Source: Vibrio penaeicida
Lineage (GTDB): Bacteria; Pseudomonadota; Gammaproteobacteria; Enterobacterales; Vibrionaceae
Direction of reading: 5' to 3'
Length of the DNA: 64,000 nt
Assembly (NCBI RefSeq): GCF_002933855.1
Contig: NZ_BFAQ01000020.1
Coordinates: 62,001-126,000 of the forward strand
Below the pieces are notes generated by a model. The model was not told where the DNA came from, searched no databases, and saw only the letters and a program-made list of their open reading frames with translations. The translations under genes and the position numbers were made by a program. Shown here one piece after another: positions 12,895-22,498 of the stretch; the first letter of the stretch is position 1; every line of letters starts with the position of its first letter.

Positions 12895-13856
12895 GCAAAC
12901 CTATCCAGATGGAAAAAGGCGTTAAATACCGCGACGCTGACAAAATGGCACTGATTCCAGTGAAGAACATGCCAATTGAACAGAAAGAAGTGTTACGCAA
13001 ACCTGATTGGATGAAAATCAAGTTACCTTCTGATAGCAAACGTATCCAAGAAATCAAATCCGCTATGCGTAAGAATAATCTTCACTCTGTATGTGAAGAA
13101 GCCTCTTGCCCTAACTTAGCGGAATGCTTTAACCATGGTACGGCTACATTCATGATTTTAGGTGCTATCTGTACCCGTCGCTGTCCTTTCTGCGATGTTG
13201 CCCATGGTCGTCCAATTACACCGGACAGCAACGAGCCGCAGCATCTTGCTCAAACTATTAAAGACATGAAGCTCAAGTATGTCGTTATTACTTCTGTTGA
13301 CCGAGATGATTTACGCGACGGTGGGGCACAGCATTTTGCTGACTGTAACCGTGAAATTCGCGCCATGAACCCAAGCATACGCATTGAAACCTTGGTTCCT
13401 GATTTCCGTGGTCGTATGGATACAGCGTTAGAGCTGTTAAAAGATAACCCACCAGATGTGTTCAACCACAACCTAGAAACAGCACCTCGCCTCTACCGTA
13501 AGGTTAGACCAGGTGCGAACTACAAGTGGTCACTTGATTTGCTTCGCAAGTTTAAAGAACAACACCCGGATGTTCCAACCAAATCCGGTGTGATGATGGG
13601 CTTAGGCGAAACAAAAGAAGAAATTGTAGAAGTTCTGAAAGATTTACGTGCTCACGGTGTAACAATGCTAACGCTTGGTCAGTATTTAGCACCAAGCCGT
13701 CACCACTTAGCGGTTGAACGCTATGTGCCACCTTCAGAGTTTGATGAGCTAAAAGAGATCGCACTAGAGCTAGGGTTCACTCACGCAGCATGTGGTCCAT
13801 TTGTGCGTTCTTCTTACCATGCCGATCTTCAAGCTAAAGGGGTTGAGATTAAGTAA
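12891..13856 (+). CDS. lipA: Lipoyl synthase
   Basis: Radical SAM enzyme that inserts two sulfur atoms into octanoyl chains. It has 321 residues and two iron-sulfur cluster motifs: the lipoyl-synthase-specific [12 protein letters not shown] and the radical [11 protein letters not shown]. The start codon overlaps the lipB stop by four bases, so the two steps of lipoate formation are translationally coupled. A strong terminator follows. Confidence 0.97.
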   Translation: MSKPIQMEKGVKYRDADKMALIPVKNMPIEQKEVLRKPDWMKIKLPSDSKRIQEIKSAMRKNNLHSVCEEASCPNLAECFNHGTATFMILGAICTRRCPFCDVAHGRPITPDSNEPQHLAQTIKDMKLKYVVITSVDRDDLRDGGAQHFADCNREIRAMNPSIRIETLVPDFRGRMDTALELLKDNPPDVFNHNLETAPRLYRKVRPGANYKWSLDLLRKFKEQHPDVPTKSGVMMGLGETKEEIVEVLKDLRAHGVTMLTLGQYLAPSRHHLAVERYVPPSEFDELKEIALELGFTHAACGPFVRSSYHADLQAKGVEIK

Positions 13857-13898
13857 ACTAACTCTTAACCTTCTATTACTATTAAGTTTTTTATAATT

Positions 13899-13930
13899 CG
13901 CCCCGATTTCGAGAAATCGGGGCGTTTTTT
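13899..13930 (+). terminator. Terminator after lipA
   Basis: CGCCCCGATTTC (13899-13910) pairs with its complement ending at 13924 and is followed by six Ts. Confidence 0.92.
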
Positions 13931-14090
13931 ATACCGGAATTTTACTCACATCTGGCTTTACGCTAAGATGCTTAAATATTTTTACTTTAAAATCTGTTGT
14001 ATAGCAGCTAAGCGAGTAAGTGGCGACTAGCCCAAACACTTCAGCTTGCTATTCAGCATAAAACTAACATCAACCAGTTGGAAACTACAG

Positions 14091-14417
14091 ATGAAATTAT
14101 TTGCAGTAGCAGGTCTAATGGCTTTGACGCTGGTAGGTTGTAGCTCTACACCTACCCAACAAGATAACTACATGGACGCTTCGTTCGAACTTTGTAATAC
14201 CGAAGTAAAAGTTTACTCAGTAAGCGATGATGGTCGCGTTCGTATTGTGTGTGCAGATGGCTCCAAGTTTGCACTTCGCTCTGAAGTGACACTAGAGACA
14301 ATGCGCAACATTAATGCTGACTACTGCAGCGGCGAAGGCTTGTCTAAATTTAACGAAAGTCAGCGTTACTACCAGTTCCGTTGTAAGTCTGGTGAAACCA
14401 TCAGCATCAACAAGTAA
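14091..14417 (+). CDS. Small putative lipoprotein, unknown function
   Basis: A 108-residue protein starting MKLFAVAGLMALTLVGC, a clear lipoprotein signal peptide with the lipobox LVGC. I use the ATG at 14091 rather than an in-frame ATG at 14046, because only the internal start puts the signal peptide at the N terminus. The mature part is small and holds four further cysteines (C38, C59, C84, C102), so disulfides are possible in the periplasm. I do not recognise the family. It lies alone between lipA and the convergent dnaJ and ends at a shared terminator. Confidence 0.75.
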   Translation: MKLFAVAGLMALTLVGCSSTPTQQDNYMDASFELCNTEVKVYSVSDDGRVRIVCADGSKFALRSEVTLETMRNINADYCSGEGLSKFNESQRYYQFRCKSGETISINK

Positions 14418-14440
14418 TCACTCACTTGTTTCAGATATAA

Positions 14441-14467
14441 AAAACGACAGCATTTGCTGTCGTTTTT
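14441..14467. terminator. Bidirectional terminator between the small lipoprotein gene and dnaJ
   Basis: AAAACGACAGCA (14441-14452) and TGCTGTCGTTTT (14455-14466) form a perfect 12 bp stem with A and T runs on the two sides, so it can serve both convergent genes. Confidence 0.88.
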
Positions 14468-14487
14468 TTATATCTCGATTTTACGTT

Positions 14488-14519
14488 GTTAGCTTGTTAG
14501 CTTGTTAGCTTGTTAGGTC
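14488..14519. repeat. 8 bp tandem repeat over the dnaJ stop codon
   Basis: GTTAGCTT occurs three times without interruption (14488-14511), followed by a partial fourth copy GTTAGGTC. The dnaJ stop codon (14505-14507) lies inside the repeat. Confidence 0.85.
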
Positions 14520-15653
14520 ATCAAAAAACTTCTTAACGCCCTTAAAGAAACCTTCTGACTTAGGGCTATGTTTATTCGCCGCATCACCGCCACATGTTTC
14601 TTCAAAATCACGCAGCAGTTCTTTTTGACGAGAACTTAATTTAACGGGTGTTTCAACAACCAATTTCACGATTAAGTCGCCAACGCCACCTCCACGAACA
14701 CCTTTCACGCCTTTACCGCGCATACGGAACATACGACCTGTTTGCGTTTCCTCTGGCACTTTCAAGTTTACGCGACCATCTAAAGTCGGTACTTCAACTT
14801 CACCGCCTAACGCTGCCATAGCAAAGCTTACTGGTACTTCACAGTACAAGTTGTTTCCGTCACGCTCGAAGATATTGTGCTCACGAACATGCACTTGCAC
14901 ATACAAATCGCCAGCAGGTGCACCCATTTCTCCAGCTTCACCTTCGCCAGAAAGACGAATACGATCGCCCGTATCTACGCCAGCAGGGATCTTAACATTC
15001 AGCGTTTTTGTTTTCTGTTTACGACCCTGACCGTGGCAAGAGTTACATGGGTCTTTAATGATCTTCCCTTTACCATGACAGGTAGGACATGTTTGCTGAA
15101 CCGCAAAGAAGCCTTGGCGCATTTGAACCTGACCATGACCATGACATGTTCCACATGTTTGAGCACCAGAACCTTTCTTAGCACCACTACCATCACAGAC
15201 ATCACACTCGACTAGAGTAGGAACTTCAATCTCTTTTTCAACACCGCGAACAGCTTCTTCTAATGACAGTTCCATGTTGTAACGAAGATCTGCGCCACGT
15301 TGAGCACGTGACTGACCACCGCCGCCACGGCGACCGCCACCAAAGATGTCGCCGAAAACGTCACCAAAGATATCACCAAAGTCAGCGCCGCCTCCACCGA
15401 AGCCACCGCCGCCGCCCATTCCACCTTGTTCAAAGGCTGCGTGACCGTATTGGTCATACGCGGCTTTCTTCTGTGGATCTAAAAGAATTTCGTACGCTTC
15501 TTTTACTTCTTTAAACTTTTCCGCAGCCGATTCGTCACCCTGATTACGGTCTGGGTGAAATTTCATAGCAAGACGCTTATACGCCTTTTTTACATCGCGT
15601 TCTGATGCATCACGGCCAACGCCTAATACTTCGTAAAAATCACGTTTTGACAT
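14505..15653 (-). CDS. dnaJ: Chaperone protein DnaJ (Hsp40)
   Basis: Delivers unfolded substrates to DnaK and stimulates its ATPase. From the ATG at 15653 ([12 protein letters not shown]) the protein has 382 residues. The J domain contains HPD (KFHPDRNQ). A Gly/Phe-rich linker and the zinc-binding region follow, with four CxxCxGxG units ([32 protein letters not shown]), then the client-binding C-terminal domain. A TTG start 15 bases upstream is possible but unlikely. It follows dnaK on the same strand after 282 bases. Confidence 0.96.
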   Translation of the reverse strand: MSKRDFYEVLGVGRDASERDVKKAYKRLAMKFHPDRNQGDESAAEKFKEVKEAYEILLDPQKKAAYDQYGHAAFEQGGMGGGGGFGGGGADFGDIFGDVFGDIFGGGRRGGGGQSRAQRGADLRYNMELSLEEAVRGVEKEIEVPTLVECDVCDGSGAKKGSGAQTCGTCHGHGQVQMRQGFFAVQQTCPTCHGKGKIIKDPCNSCHGQGRKQKTKTLNVKIPAGVDTGDRIRLSGEGEAGEMGAPAGDLYVQVHVREHNIFERDGNNLYCEVPVSFAMAALGGEVEVPTLDGRVNLKVPEETQTGRMFRMRGKGVKGVRGGGVGDLIVKLVVETPVKLSSRQKELLRDFEETCGGDAANKHSPKSEGFFKGVKKFFDDLTS

Positions 15654-15838
15654 GTTCTTCGTCACCAATTATTTACTGCAAACGGATGGTTCCGCTTGGT
15701 GGTTTGTATCAATCTAGATAAGGAGGCTGATCCTAAGGTTATGAGAAAAGCATATGTATGAATAGCACCACAAGCCAGTGTGCTAAGCACCTTACTATCA
15801 CAAACTCTTTATCTGGATTGATTCCTTATTTACAAACT

Positions 15839-15923
15839 TGCGGGCGTAAGAGATAACTCGAACGCCCGCAGCATAGAAGATTTAGACGCTATATCACCCG
15901 AAATATTGATATTTCGAGTGATA
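15839..15923 (-). other. Two stem-loops in the dnaK-dnaJ spacer
   Basis: TGCGGGCG (15839-15846) can pair with CGCCCGCA (15863-15870). A second hairpin forms between 15892-15906 and 15909-15923 with 14 of 15 pairs. Neither has a clear U run on the minus strand, so they look more like transcript-stabilising or attenuating structures than full terminators. They may set the DnaK:DnaJ ratio. Confidence 0.55.
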
Positions 15924-15935
15924 ATAGCTTAGAGA

Positions 15936-17852
15936 TTATTTCTTCTCGTCTTTCACTTCTTCAAACTCAGCATCAACAACATCGTCGTCTTGCTTAGGTT
16001 GTTCGCCAGCTTCTGCGCCTGCAGCTTGTTCAGCTTGAGCTTTTTGCTGTGCGATTTCCATTAGCTTTTGAGATGCTGCCATTAGCGCCTGAACTTTCGC
16101 GTCGATAGCTTCTTTATCTTCGCCTTTCTTCGCTTCTTCTAGCTCAGTAATTGCTGCTTCGATCTTTTCTTTGTCTTCAGCAGGAAGCGCATCACCCGCT
16201 TCTTCAATTTGCTTCTGAGTACCGTGGATCATTTGGTCAGCTTGGTTACGAGCAGAGGCCAATTCTTCGAACTTCTTGTCCGCTTCTTTGTTTGCTTCTG
16301 CTTCTTGTACCATTTTCTCGATTTCGTCGTCGCTTAGACCACCAGACGCCTGGATTGTGATCTTTTGCTCTTTACCTGTCGACTTATCTTTCGCAGATAC
16401 GTGCAATATACCATCCGCATCAAGGTCGAAAGTTACTTCGATTTGAGGCATACCACGAGGTGCAGGCTGGATACCTTCTAGGTTGAATTGACCTAGAGAT
16501 TTGTTATGCATCGCTTGCTTGCGCTCACCCTGAAGAACGTGGATAGTTACCGCGTTTTGGTTGTCTTCAGCTGTAGAGAATACTTGGTTAGCTTTCGTAG
16601 GTACTGTTGTGTTTTTCTCAACTAGAGCTGTCATTACGCCGCCCATAGTTTCGATACCTAGAGAAAGAGGCGTTACATCTAGAAGTAGTACGTCTTTCAC
16701 TTCACCAGCAAGTACACCGCCTTGAACTGCAGCACCCATTGCTACTGCTTCATCAGGGTTCACGTCTTTACGAGCTTCTTTACCGAAGAACTCAGCAACT
16801 TTTGACTGAACCATAGGCATACGCGTTTGACCACCAACAAGAATTACGTCTGTAATTTCGCTTACTGATAAGTCTGAATCTGCTAGAGCAACTTTTAGTG
16901 GCTCAAGAGAACGTTGAACAAGGTCTTCAACTAGTGCTTCTAGTTTCGCACGAGTCACTTTAACGTTCATGTGCTTAGGACCAGTTGCATCAGCGGTAAC
17001 GTAAGGTAGGTTCACGTCAGTTTGCTGTGCAGAAGACAGTTCGATTTTCGCTTTTTCTGCCGCTTCTTTAACACGCTGCATTGCTAGAGGATCAACTTTA
17101 AGGTCGATGCCTTGCTCTTTCTTAAACTCGTCTACTAAGTAGTTGATTAGACGGTTATCGAAATCTTCACCACCAAGGTGTGTATCACCATTAGTTGCTA
17201 GTACTTCGAAAGTTTGCTCGCCATCAACGTTGTCGATTTCGATGATAGAGATATCGAACGTACCACCACCAAGGTCGTATACCGCAATAGTGCGATCGCC
17301 TTCTTGCTTGTCTAGACCGTATGCTAGAGCAGCAGCTGTTGGTTCGTTGATAATACGCTTAACATCAAGACCAGCGATACGACCTGCATCTTTAGTTGCT
17401 TGACGCTGAGCATCGTTGAAGTATGCAGGAACAGTCACTACAGCGCCTGTTACTTCTTCACCTAGGAAGTCTTCTGCCGTTTTCTTCATTTTCTTTAGAA
17501 CTTCAGCAGAAACCTGAGGAGCAGCCATTTTCTGACCTTTCGCTTCTACCCACGCATCGCCGTTGTCAGCCTTAACAATTTTGTAAGGCATGATTTCGAT
17601 GTCGCGTTGAACTTCATCATCTTCGAAACGACGACCGATCAAACGCTTGATTGCAAATAGCGTGTTTTCCGGGTTTGTAACTGCTTGACGTTTCGCAGGT
17701 TGACCTACCAGCGTTTCACCGTCTGTATAAGCAATAACAGATGCAGTTGTGCGCTCACCCTCAGCGTTCTCGATTACGCGTGGTGCATCGCCGTCCAACA
17801 CAGCAACACAAGAGTTAGTAGTACCTAAGTCAATACCAATGATTTTACCCAT
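15936..17852 (-). CDS. dnaK: Chaperone protein DnaK (Hsp70)
   Basis: ATP-driven Hsp70 chaperone. The 638 residues include the N-terminal phosphate loop [11 protein letters not shown], the [11 protein letters not shown] and [10 protein letters not shown] segments of the ATPase domain, the substrate-binding beta domain, and a helical lid with an Ala/Gln-rich tail. The C terminus [11 protein letters not shown] is the usual co-chaperone-binding end. Two sigma-32-like promoters lie upstream. grpE is not in the window. Confidence 0.98.
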   Translation of the reverse strand: MGKIIGIDLGTTNSCVAVLDGDAPRVIENAEGERTTASVIAYTDGETLVGQPAKRQAVTNPENTLFAIKRLIGRRFEDDEVQRDIEIMPYKIVKADNGDAWVEAKGQKMAAPQVSAEVLKKMKKTAEDFLGEEVTGAVVTVPAYFNDAQRQATKDAGRIAGLDVKRIINEPTAAALAYGLDKQEGDRTIAVYDLGGGTFDISIIEIDNVDGEQTFEVLATNGDTHLGGEDFDNRLINYLVDEFKKEQGIDLKVDPLAMQRVKEAAEKAKIELSSAQQTDVNLPYVTADATGPKHMNVKVTRAKLEALVEDLVQRSLEPLKVALADSDLSVSEITDVILVGGQTRMPMVQSKVAEFFGKEARKDVNPDEAVAMGAAVQGGVLAGEVKDVLLLDVTPLSLGIETMGGVMTALVEKNTTVPTKANQVFSTAEDNQNAVTIHVLQGERKQAMHNKSLGQFNLEGIQPAPRGMPQIEVTFDLDADGILHVSAKDKSTGKEQKITIQASGGLSDDEIEKMVQEAEANKEADKKFEELASARNQADQMIHGTQKQIEEAGDALPAEDKEKIEAAITELEEAKKGEDKEAIDAKVQALMAASQKLMEIAQQKAQAEQAAGAEAGEQPKQDDDVVDAEFEEVKDEKK

Positions 17853-17898
17853 CAGGCTATCTCCGATTAAATCAATTATCTTTTTGCTATATCCCCAT

Positions 17899-17926
17899 AA
17901 GTGGGGATGAGGAATGGGGATTCAAC
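17899..17926 (-). promoter_or_regulatory. Candidate sigma-32 promoter P2 (proximal) for dnaK
   Basis: On the minus strand GTTGAA (17921-17926) is followed after 14 bases by CCCCACTT (17899-17906). This resembles the heat-shock consensus CTTGAA...CCCCATNT with one mismatch in the -35 and one in the -10. It overlaps a short GGGG/CCCC hairpin, so base composition alone could mimic it. Confidence 0.4.
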
Positions 17927-17978
17927 CCCTACTCACAAAATATGTGTGCAAACTACTTTGCTTTGTCTATGCCCAATA

Positions 17979-18005
17979 GATAAGGGCATGGAATACCTTT
18001 TCAAG
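17979..18005 (-). promoter_or_regulatory. Candidate sigma-32 promoter P1 for dnaK
   Basis: On the minus strand CTTGAAA (17999-18005) and CCCTTATC (17979-17986) are separated by 12 bases. This is close to the E. coli heat-shock promoter consensus. It would give a leader of roughly 115 bases before the dnaK ATG. Confidence 0.6.
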
Positions 18006-18061
18006 GGGATTGATTAAAAAAAGTAACGTTTTTTTTCTTTTTTCTCTGAACCCTTGTCGTT

Positions 18062-18090
18062 ACAACAAAAAACGGAGCCAAAAGGCTCCG
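18062..18090 (-). terminator. Terminator of the DAACS transporter gene
   Basis: CGGAGCC (18073-18079) and GGCTCCG (18084-18090) form the stem; on the minus strand it runs into TTTTTTGTTG. Confidence 0.85.
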
Positions 18091-18116
18091 CTTATATAAG
18101 CCAATTTTCGTCGTAA

Positions 18117-19382
18117 TTAGCTCACTTGAACAGGTTCTGATTTTTCTTCAACACCTATTTCGTTTTCAGATTTAGCTACGATGGTGTTCACCGCAGTATC
18201 ACCTACTACGTTTGAAGACGTACAGAACATATCATTGATACGGTCTACTGCCGCAATGATAGCCAAGCCTTCAGGTGGAAGACCCAATTGGTGCAGTAAT
18301 ACACCAACCATAACCACACCGCCACCAGGAACACCACCTGCACCGATAGATAGAAGCAGAATCGTTAAACCAAGAGTAAAGATATCAGCAGAGTTGATTG
18401 GCTGACCAAATGCATTGGCTACAAAAATTGTCGCAAGGGCAATGTAGATGGATACGCCAGACATGTTCATTGTCGCACCAAGTGGTACACCAAAACCGGC
18501 AACAGATCGAGAGACGTTTAACTTCTCGGTAAGTGTGCGCATGGTAACAGGGATAGTTGCGTTAGAACTTGCTGTCGAAAGTGAAAACAGAACTTGCTCG
18601 CGCGTTGCACGCATAAACTGTTTTGGAGAAATACCTGTAGCCAACCCTACGACGGTTGGATAGAAGAAGAAAATCCAGAACACCAACATTGCGACAACAA
18701 GGGCAACATATCCAGCCACTGACGCCAGTGTATTTCCATCTAAAGTCGCGCCAAGTTGAATCATCAACGCGAATACACCGTATGGTGCAAGGCTCATGAC
18801 CAAACCCACCAACTTCATCATGATCTCGTTTGCCATTTTGAAGGTGCGAATTGCAGGGCCACCGCGCGAATCCAGAGCTTGAATAGCAAGACCAGTTAGG
18901 ATTGCCATAAAGATGATTTGTAGCATGTCACCGTTTGCAAACGCCTGTACAGGGTTGCTTGGCACGATGTTCACAACCAGAGAGAAGATGTCTGGTGTTT
19001 CTGTTGTCGTTAATTTCACCGCTTCAGAAACCGTACCAGCCAAATTAGCGTCAGCACCCGGCTGAACAATCATTCCGATAGTCAGTGCCGCAGTAATCGC
19101 AATGATGGTATTGAAAATGTACAAGGCAAAAGTTTTACCACCAAGACGTCCAAAAGAAGTGATATCTTTTAACTCAACAATACCGCAGACGATCGACACA
19201 TAGACCAACGGCACGACCAAAAGCTTGATAAGTGAAACAAACATTCCACCTGCGCCCTCAGCCGCTCCCAAAACATAAGTATCCATAATGGTAATGCCAT
19301 TGAATAAGTACTGAATGGCGGTACCTATCATTAGGCCGGCAAATAGACCTATAAAAATTTTTGTTGAAAGCGATTTATTCAT
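18117..19382 (-). CDS. Dicarboxylate/amino acid:cation symporter (DAACS family), probably for a neutral amino acid
   Basis: A 421-residue inner-membrane transporter of the glutamate-transporter fold. The first hairpin has SSNATIPVTM, where archaeal GltPh has SSSGTLPVTM. The usual NMDGT motif is NMSGV here (S308). In the substrate-binding helix, D380 and D384 are kept, N391 and D395 are kept, but the arginine that binds an acidic side chain in GltPh (R397) is C387. In mammalian neutral amino acid carriers of this family a small residue also replaces that arginine. I therefore infer a neutral amino acid substrate rather than glutamate or C4-dicarboxylates. It stands alone with its own terminator. 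Confidence 0.88.
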   Translation of the reverse strand: MNKSLSTKIFIGLFAGLMIGTAIQYLFNGITIMDTYVLGAAEGAGGMFVSLIKLLVVPLVYVSIVCGIVELKDITSFGRLGGKTFALYIFNTIIAITAALTIGMIVQPGADANLAGTVSEAVKLTTTETPDIFSLVVNIVPSNPVQAFANGDMLQIIFMAILTGLAIQALDSRGGPAIRTFKMANEIMMKLVGLVMSLAPYGVFALMIQLGATLDGNTLASVAGYVALVVAMLVFWIFFFYPTVVGLATGISPKQFMRATREQVLFSLSTASSNATIPVTMRTLTEKLNVSRSVAGFGVPLGATMNMSGVSIYIALATIFVANAFGQPINSADIFTLGLTILLLSIGAGGVPGGGVVMVGVLLHQLGLPPEGLAIIAAVDRINDMFCTSSNVVGDTAVNTIVAKSENEIGVEEKSEPVQVS

Positions 19383-19937
19383 CGTTTCACTCCAGTTGTT
19401 TATGCTTGCATATAGTATTTTGATAGTTATTTACTGCACCAATAAATGCAGAGGGCAGGAATAATACACACTGGATTCACAAATAAAAGGCACTATTAAC
19501 AAAAATATCACAATGAACTTCACAAAATTTAATCTGATATTTTCCTTAAAACTCGAAACAAAAAACTAAATACAAATTAGGTCAGTGAGTTAACTCCAAT
19601 CTCGTTCAAGAAACAAACAACCTGTTTTTTGAAAGAAACAAAGTCAATTAACCTTATAAATAGAAAGCCTTTTTAGTGTTTTCAGGATGAAATACCGAAT
19701 AATTGCAAAAACCCATCAGTACTATTCACAGCAGAATATAAAATGTACTTAGAGTAGATTACTGGCGAGATACAGAGACAACGGTCAATGAAGCATGCTT
19801 TAGCTTCAAAAAAAAGCGCAGCCATAAGGCTGCGCTTTAATTTTTCTAAATCAATCGGTTCTAAATTAAAAAGAAACACACAATGTATAAACAATACCTA
19901 GGCATTTCTGAAAGTTATTAGAACGAAATAAAAGATA
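19383..19937. other. 555-base AT-rich intergenic region
   Basis: Besides the glyA terminator this stretch shows no convincing gene. It must contain the promoter of the DAACS gene at its left end. GAAACAAA occurs twice near 19612-19640, without clear structure. A 70-codon minus-strand frame at 19682-19894 has no ribosome binding site and runs through the terminator, so it is not called. Confidence 0.6.
19805..19838 (-). terminator. Terminator of glyA
   Basis: AAAGCGCAGCC (19813-19823) pairs with GGCTGCGCTTT (19828-19838), followed on the minus strand by a run of Ts. It lies about 100 bases after the glyA stop. Confidence 0.85.
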
Positions 19938-21188
19938 CTATGCGTAAACAGGTAGACGCTTACAGATCTCAAGTACTTTCGCTTTTGTCGCTTCAATTAC
20001 GGCTTCATCACCCATGTTGTCTAAGATGTCACACATCCAGCCAGCTAGGTTTTTCGCGTCTTCTTCAGTAAAGCCACGACGAGTAATTGAAGGCGTACCT
20101 ACACGAACACCCGACGTAACGAACGGGCTACGTGGATCGTTTGGTACTGAGTTTTTATTTACTGTAATGTTTGCCGCACCAAGTGCAGCATCGGCATCTT
20201 TACCCGTGATGTCTTTGCTGATGAGATCAACTAGGAACAAGTGGTTTTCTGTTGAGCCAGAAACGATGTCGTAACCGCGCTCTAGGAATTCTGCCACCAT
20301 TGCTTTTGCATTCGCAACAACGCGTACTTGGTACTCTTTAAATTCTGGTTCTAGTGCTTCTTTGAACGCTACCGCTTTACCTGCGATAACGTGCATAAGA
20401 GGACCACCTTGACCGCCAGGGAATACTGCTGAGTTCAGCTTCTTGTAGAAATCTTCACCTTCATTAGAAAGGATCAGACCGCCACGTGGACCAGCTAGTG
20501 TTTTGTGCGTTGTTGTAGTAACTACGTGAGCGTGCGGCACTGGGTTAGGGTAAACACCTGCTGCAATTAGACCAGCAACGTGAGCCATGTCTACGAAGAA
20601 GTAAGCACCTACTTTGTCTGCGATTTCACGCATGCGCGCCCAATCACAAACTTGGGAATAAGCAGAGAAGCCACCGATGATCATTTTCGGTTTGTGCTCT
20701 ACTGCTAATGCTTCCATTTCGTCGTAATTGATTTGGCCAGCTTCATCGATGCCGTAAGGGATAACGTTGTAGTGTTTACCAGAGAAGTTAACTGGAGAAC
20801 CGTGAGTTAGGTGACCACCGTGCGCCAGGCTCATACCTAGAACTGTATCGCCTGGGTTAAGAAGTGCCATGTACACAGCACTGTTTGCTTGAGAACCAGA
20901 GTGAGGCTGTACGTTTGCGTAATCAGCACCAAATAGTTCACATGCGCGATCAATAGCCAATGCTTCTACTTTGTCTACGAACTCACAACCACCATAGTAA
21001 CGCTTGCCTGGGTAGCCTTCAGCGTACTTGTTTGTTAGCTGAGAACCTTGCGCTTCCATTACACGTGGGCTGGTGTAGTTTTCTGAAGCGATAAGCTCGA
21101 TGTGCTCTTCCTGGCGAAGAGTCTCTTCTTGGATTGCTGTAAATAGGTCCGCATCGTAATCAGCGATGTTCATATCACGCTTAAGCAT
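19938..21188 (-). CDS. glyA: Serine hydroxymethyltransferase
   Basis: Pyridoxal-phosphate enzyme converting serine and tetrahydrofolate to glycine and 5,10-methylene-tetrahydrofolate. The start at 21188 ([16 protein letters not shown]) has AGGAG seven bases upstream and matches the E. coli N terminus; it gives 416 residues, the usual length. The PLP lysine lies in [17 protein letters not shown] PurR-type operator lies upstream, in line with the known purine control of glyA in enterobacteria. Confidence 0.97.
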   Translation of the reverse strand: MLKRDMNIADYDADLFTAIQEETLRQEEHIELIASENYTSPRVMEAQGSQLTNKYAEGYPGKRYYGGCEFVDKVEALAIDRACELFGADYANVQPHSGSQANSAVYMALLNPGDTVLGMSLAHGGHLTHGSPVNFSGKHYNVIPYGIDEAGQINYDEMEALAVEHKPKMIIGGFSAYSQVCDWARMREIADKVGAYFFVDMAHVAGLIAAGVYPNPVPHAHVVTTTTHKTLAGPRGGLILSNEGEDFYKKLNSAVFPGGQGGPLMHVIAGKAVAFKEALEPEFKEYQVRVVANAKAMVAEFLERGYDIVSGSTENHLFLVDLISKDITGKDADAALGAANITVNKNSVPNDPRSPFVTSGVRVGTPSITRRGFTEEDAKNLAGWMCDILDNMGDEAVIEATKAKVLEICKRLPVYA

Positions 21189-21244
21189 CTGTATCTCCTG
21201 ACTCAGATTTACTGAAAGTTTCAAAAAAGCCACACAACGACCAA

Positions 21245-21260
21245 AAGCAAACGTTTTCGT
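21245..21260 (-). promoter_or_regulatory. PurR-type operator upstream of glyA
   Basis: The 16-base palindrome AAGCAAACGTTTTCGT differs at one position from the pur box consensus ACGCAAACGTTTTCGT. It lies 57 bases before the glyA ATG, just downstream of a possible -10 box (TAGAAT on the minus strand, 21281-21286), a position suited to repression. Confidence 0.75.
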
Positions 21261-21536
21261 CACCGTATTTGATGGGGTGCATTCTACATAATTTGATCTG
21301 CGTCATAAAGTGACTTTTGCAACTTTCTTTATGTAGATATTTCATGTTCCGTTTGAGTGTTCATCATAGTGGTGGTCTATATCGTTTCCTTAAACTATAT
21401 CACTGTCAACTTAAAGGTTTACACCATGTAAATCTACAGATACATAAGTTAGAGAGAAAATTACCATTCAAGCTATCGAAAGCAGAAGTTTTTAACTAGT
21501 ATTCCGCTCAATTTCGGTAAGTTAGCATGTAATTTG

Positions 21537-22148
21537 ATGGAAAAACACACAAGAAAAGAAGATTGGATCGCAATACTGACAGGCACATTTTTAGTCGCGC
21601 AGGGCGTATTCTTCTTACAAAATGCGAGTTTGCTGACAGGTGGAACTACAGGTTTGGCGCTTTTAATTAGCCAATTTGTGCCTTTTAGTTTCGGCGTTCT
21701 CTATTTCGCATCAAATATCCCATTCTATATTTTAGGATGGAAACGCTTTGGCAAAAGATTCGCGCTGACCAGTTTAATTTCTGGAGCGCTTGTTTCTATA
21801 TTTGCCGATAATCTGCACTGGCTGATTCAGATTGATAGCATTAACCCACTTTACTGCGCCATATCGGGCGGATTATTGATGGGACTGGGCATGCTGATCT
21901 TATTCCGCCATCACACCAGCCTTGGTGGCTTTAACGTGCTTTGTTTGATTATTCAAGATAAGACAGGGTTCTCAGTTGGCAAAAGCCAAATGATCATTGA
22001 TTGTGCGATTCTAATTGCTTCATTCTTTTTCGTTTCGCTTGAAGTCATCGGCTTGTCTATTTTAGGGGCAATCGCACTGAACTTAGTGCTGGCTATGAAC
22101 CATAAACCAACACGATACAGTGTAAGTAAGCGCTCAGTTCAACACTAA
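21537..22148 (+). CDS. YitT family membrane protein
   Basis: A 203-residue integral membrane protein with about five or six hydrophobic segments. Segments such as NASLLTGGTTGLALL and FRHHTSLGGFNVL resemble the YitT/DUF161 family, whose function is unknown. I use the ATG at 21537; a TTG directly before it is also possible. The stop codon touches the left end of a 284 bp inverted-repeat element, which separates the gene from its terminator. Confidence 0.8.
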   Translation: MEKHTRKEDWIAILTGTFLVAQGVFFLQNASLLTGGTTGLALLISQFVPFSFGVLYFASNIPFYILGWKRFGKRFALTSLISGALVSIFADNLHWLIQIDSINPLYCAISGGLLMGLGMLILFRHHTSLGGFNVLCLIIQDKTGFSVGKSQMIIDCAILIASFFFVSLEVIGLSILGAIALNLVLAMNHKPTRYSVSKRSVQH

Positions 22149-22431
22149 TATCCCCAAGTGACCTCAAAATGCTAGGTTCAGCGAGAGTTAACTGGCTTTC
22201 AAGCAAGGCATCCATCTGCAGATCTAGTTGTTCTAAATCAAGAATCGATAACGTAGTATGAAAGCCAGTTAAACTCGCCCTTGGGAGCCCATATTCTGCC
22301 CCACTTCATCGTCTAAGAACTTGGAAAGGACTCGTCATTCCGCTGCGTTCCTGATTTTGAAGTGAGAAAGGCTTGAATTGAAACAGAATATGAGGCTCTG
22401 AATCCTGCATCTTGAGGTTACTTGGGGATAT
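22148..22431. mobile_element. 284 bp MITE-like element with nested inverted repeats, non-coding
   Basis: The outer ends ATATCCCCAAGTGACCTCAA (22148-22167) and the reverse complement of 22412-22431 match at 19 of 20 positions, and similarity continues to about 35 bases. Inside lie two further long inverted repeats: 22181-22200 with 22260-22278, and 22285-22298 with 22384-22398. TAA flanks the element on both sides if its ends are taken as TATCCCC/GGGGATA. It has no ORF of note. The arrangement fits a non-autonomous transposon remnant or a Vibrio intergenic repeat; I cannot name the family. Confidence 0.75.
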
Positions 22432-22450
22432 AAAAAAACAACGTCAGCAA

Positions 22451-22487
22451 CAAAAAAACCGGGCAATCCAATTGCTCGGCTTTTTTT
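22451..22487. terminator. Bidirectional terminator between yitT and treC
   Basis: CCGGGCAAT (22459-22467) and ATTGCTCGG (22471-22479) form the stem, with an A run before and a T run after it. It serves treC on the minus strand and yitT on the plus strand. Confidence 0.85.
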
Positions 22488-22498
22488 ATGCCTTTATT

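Noticed and set aside
15263..15514. Plus-strand frames opposite dnaJ and dnaK
   Set aside because: They arise from the Gly-rich and repetitive codons of the chaperone genes and have no independent support.
18117..19382. Calling this gene gltP or dctA
   Set aside because: The arginine needed for acidic side chains is replaced by cysteine, so glutamate or dicarboxylate transport is not supported.
19682..19894. 70-codon minus-strand reading frame
   Set aside because: It has no ribosome binding site, runs through the glyA terminator hairpin and has no recognisable motif.
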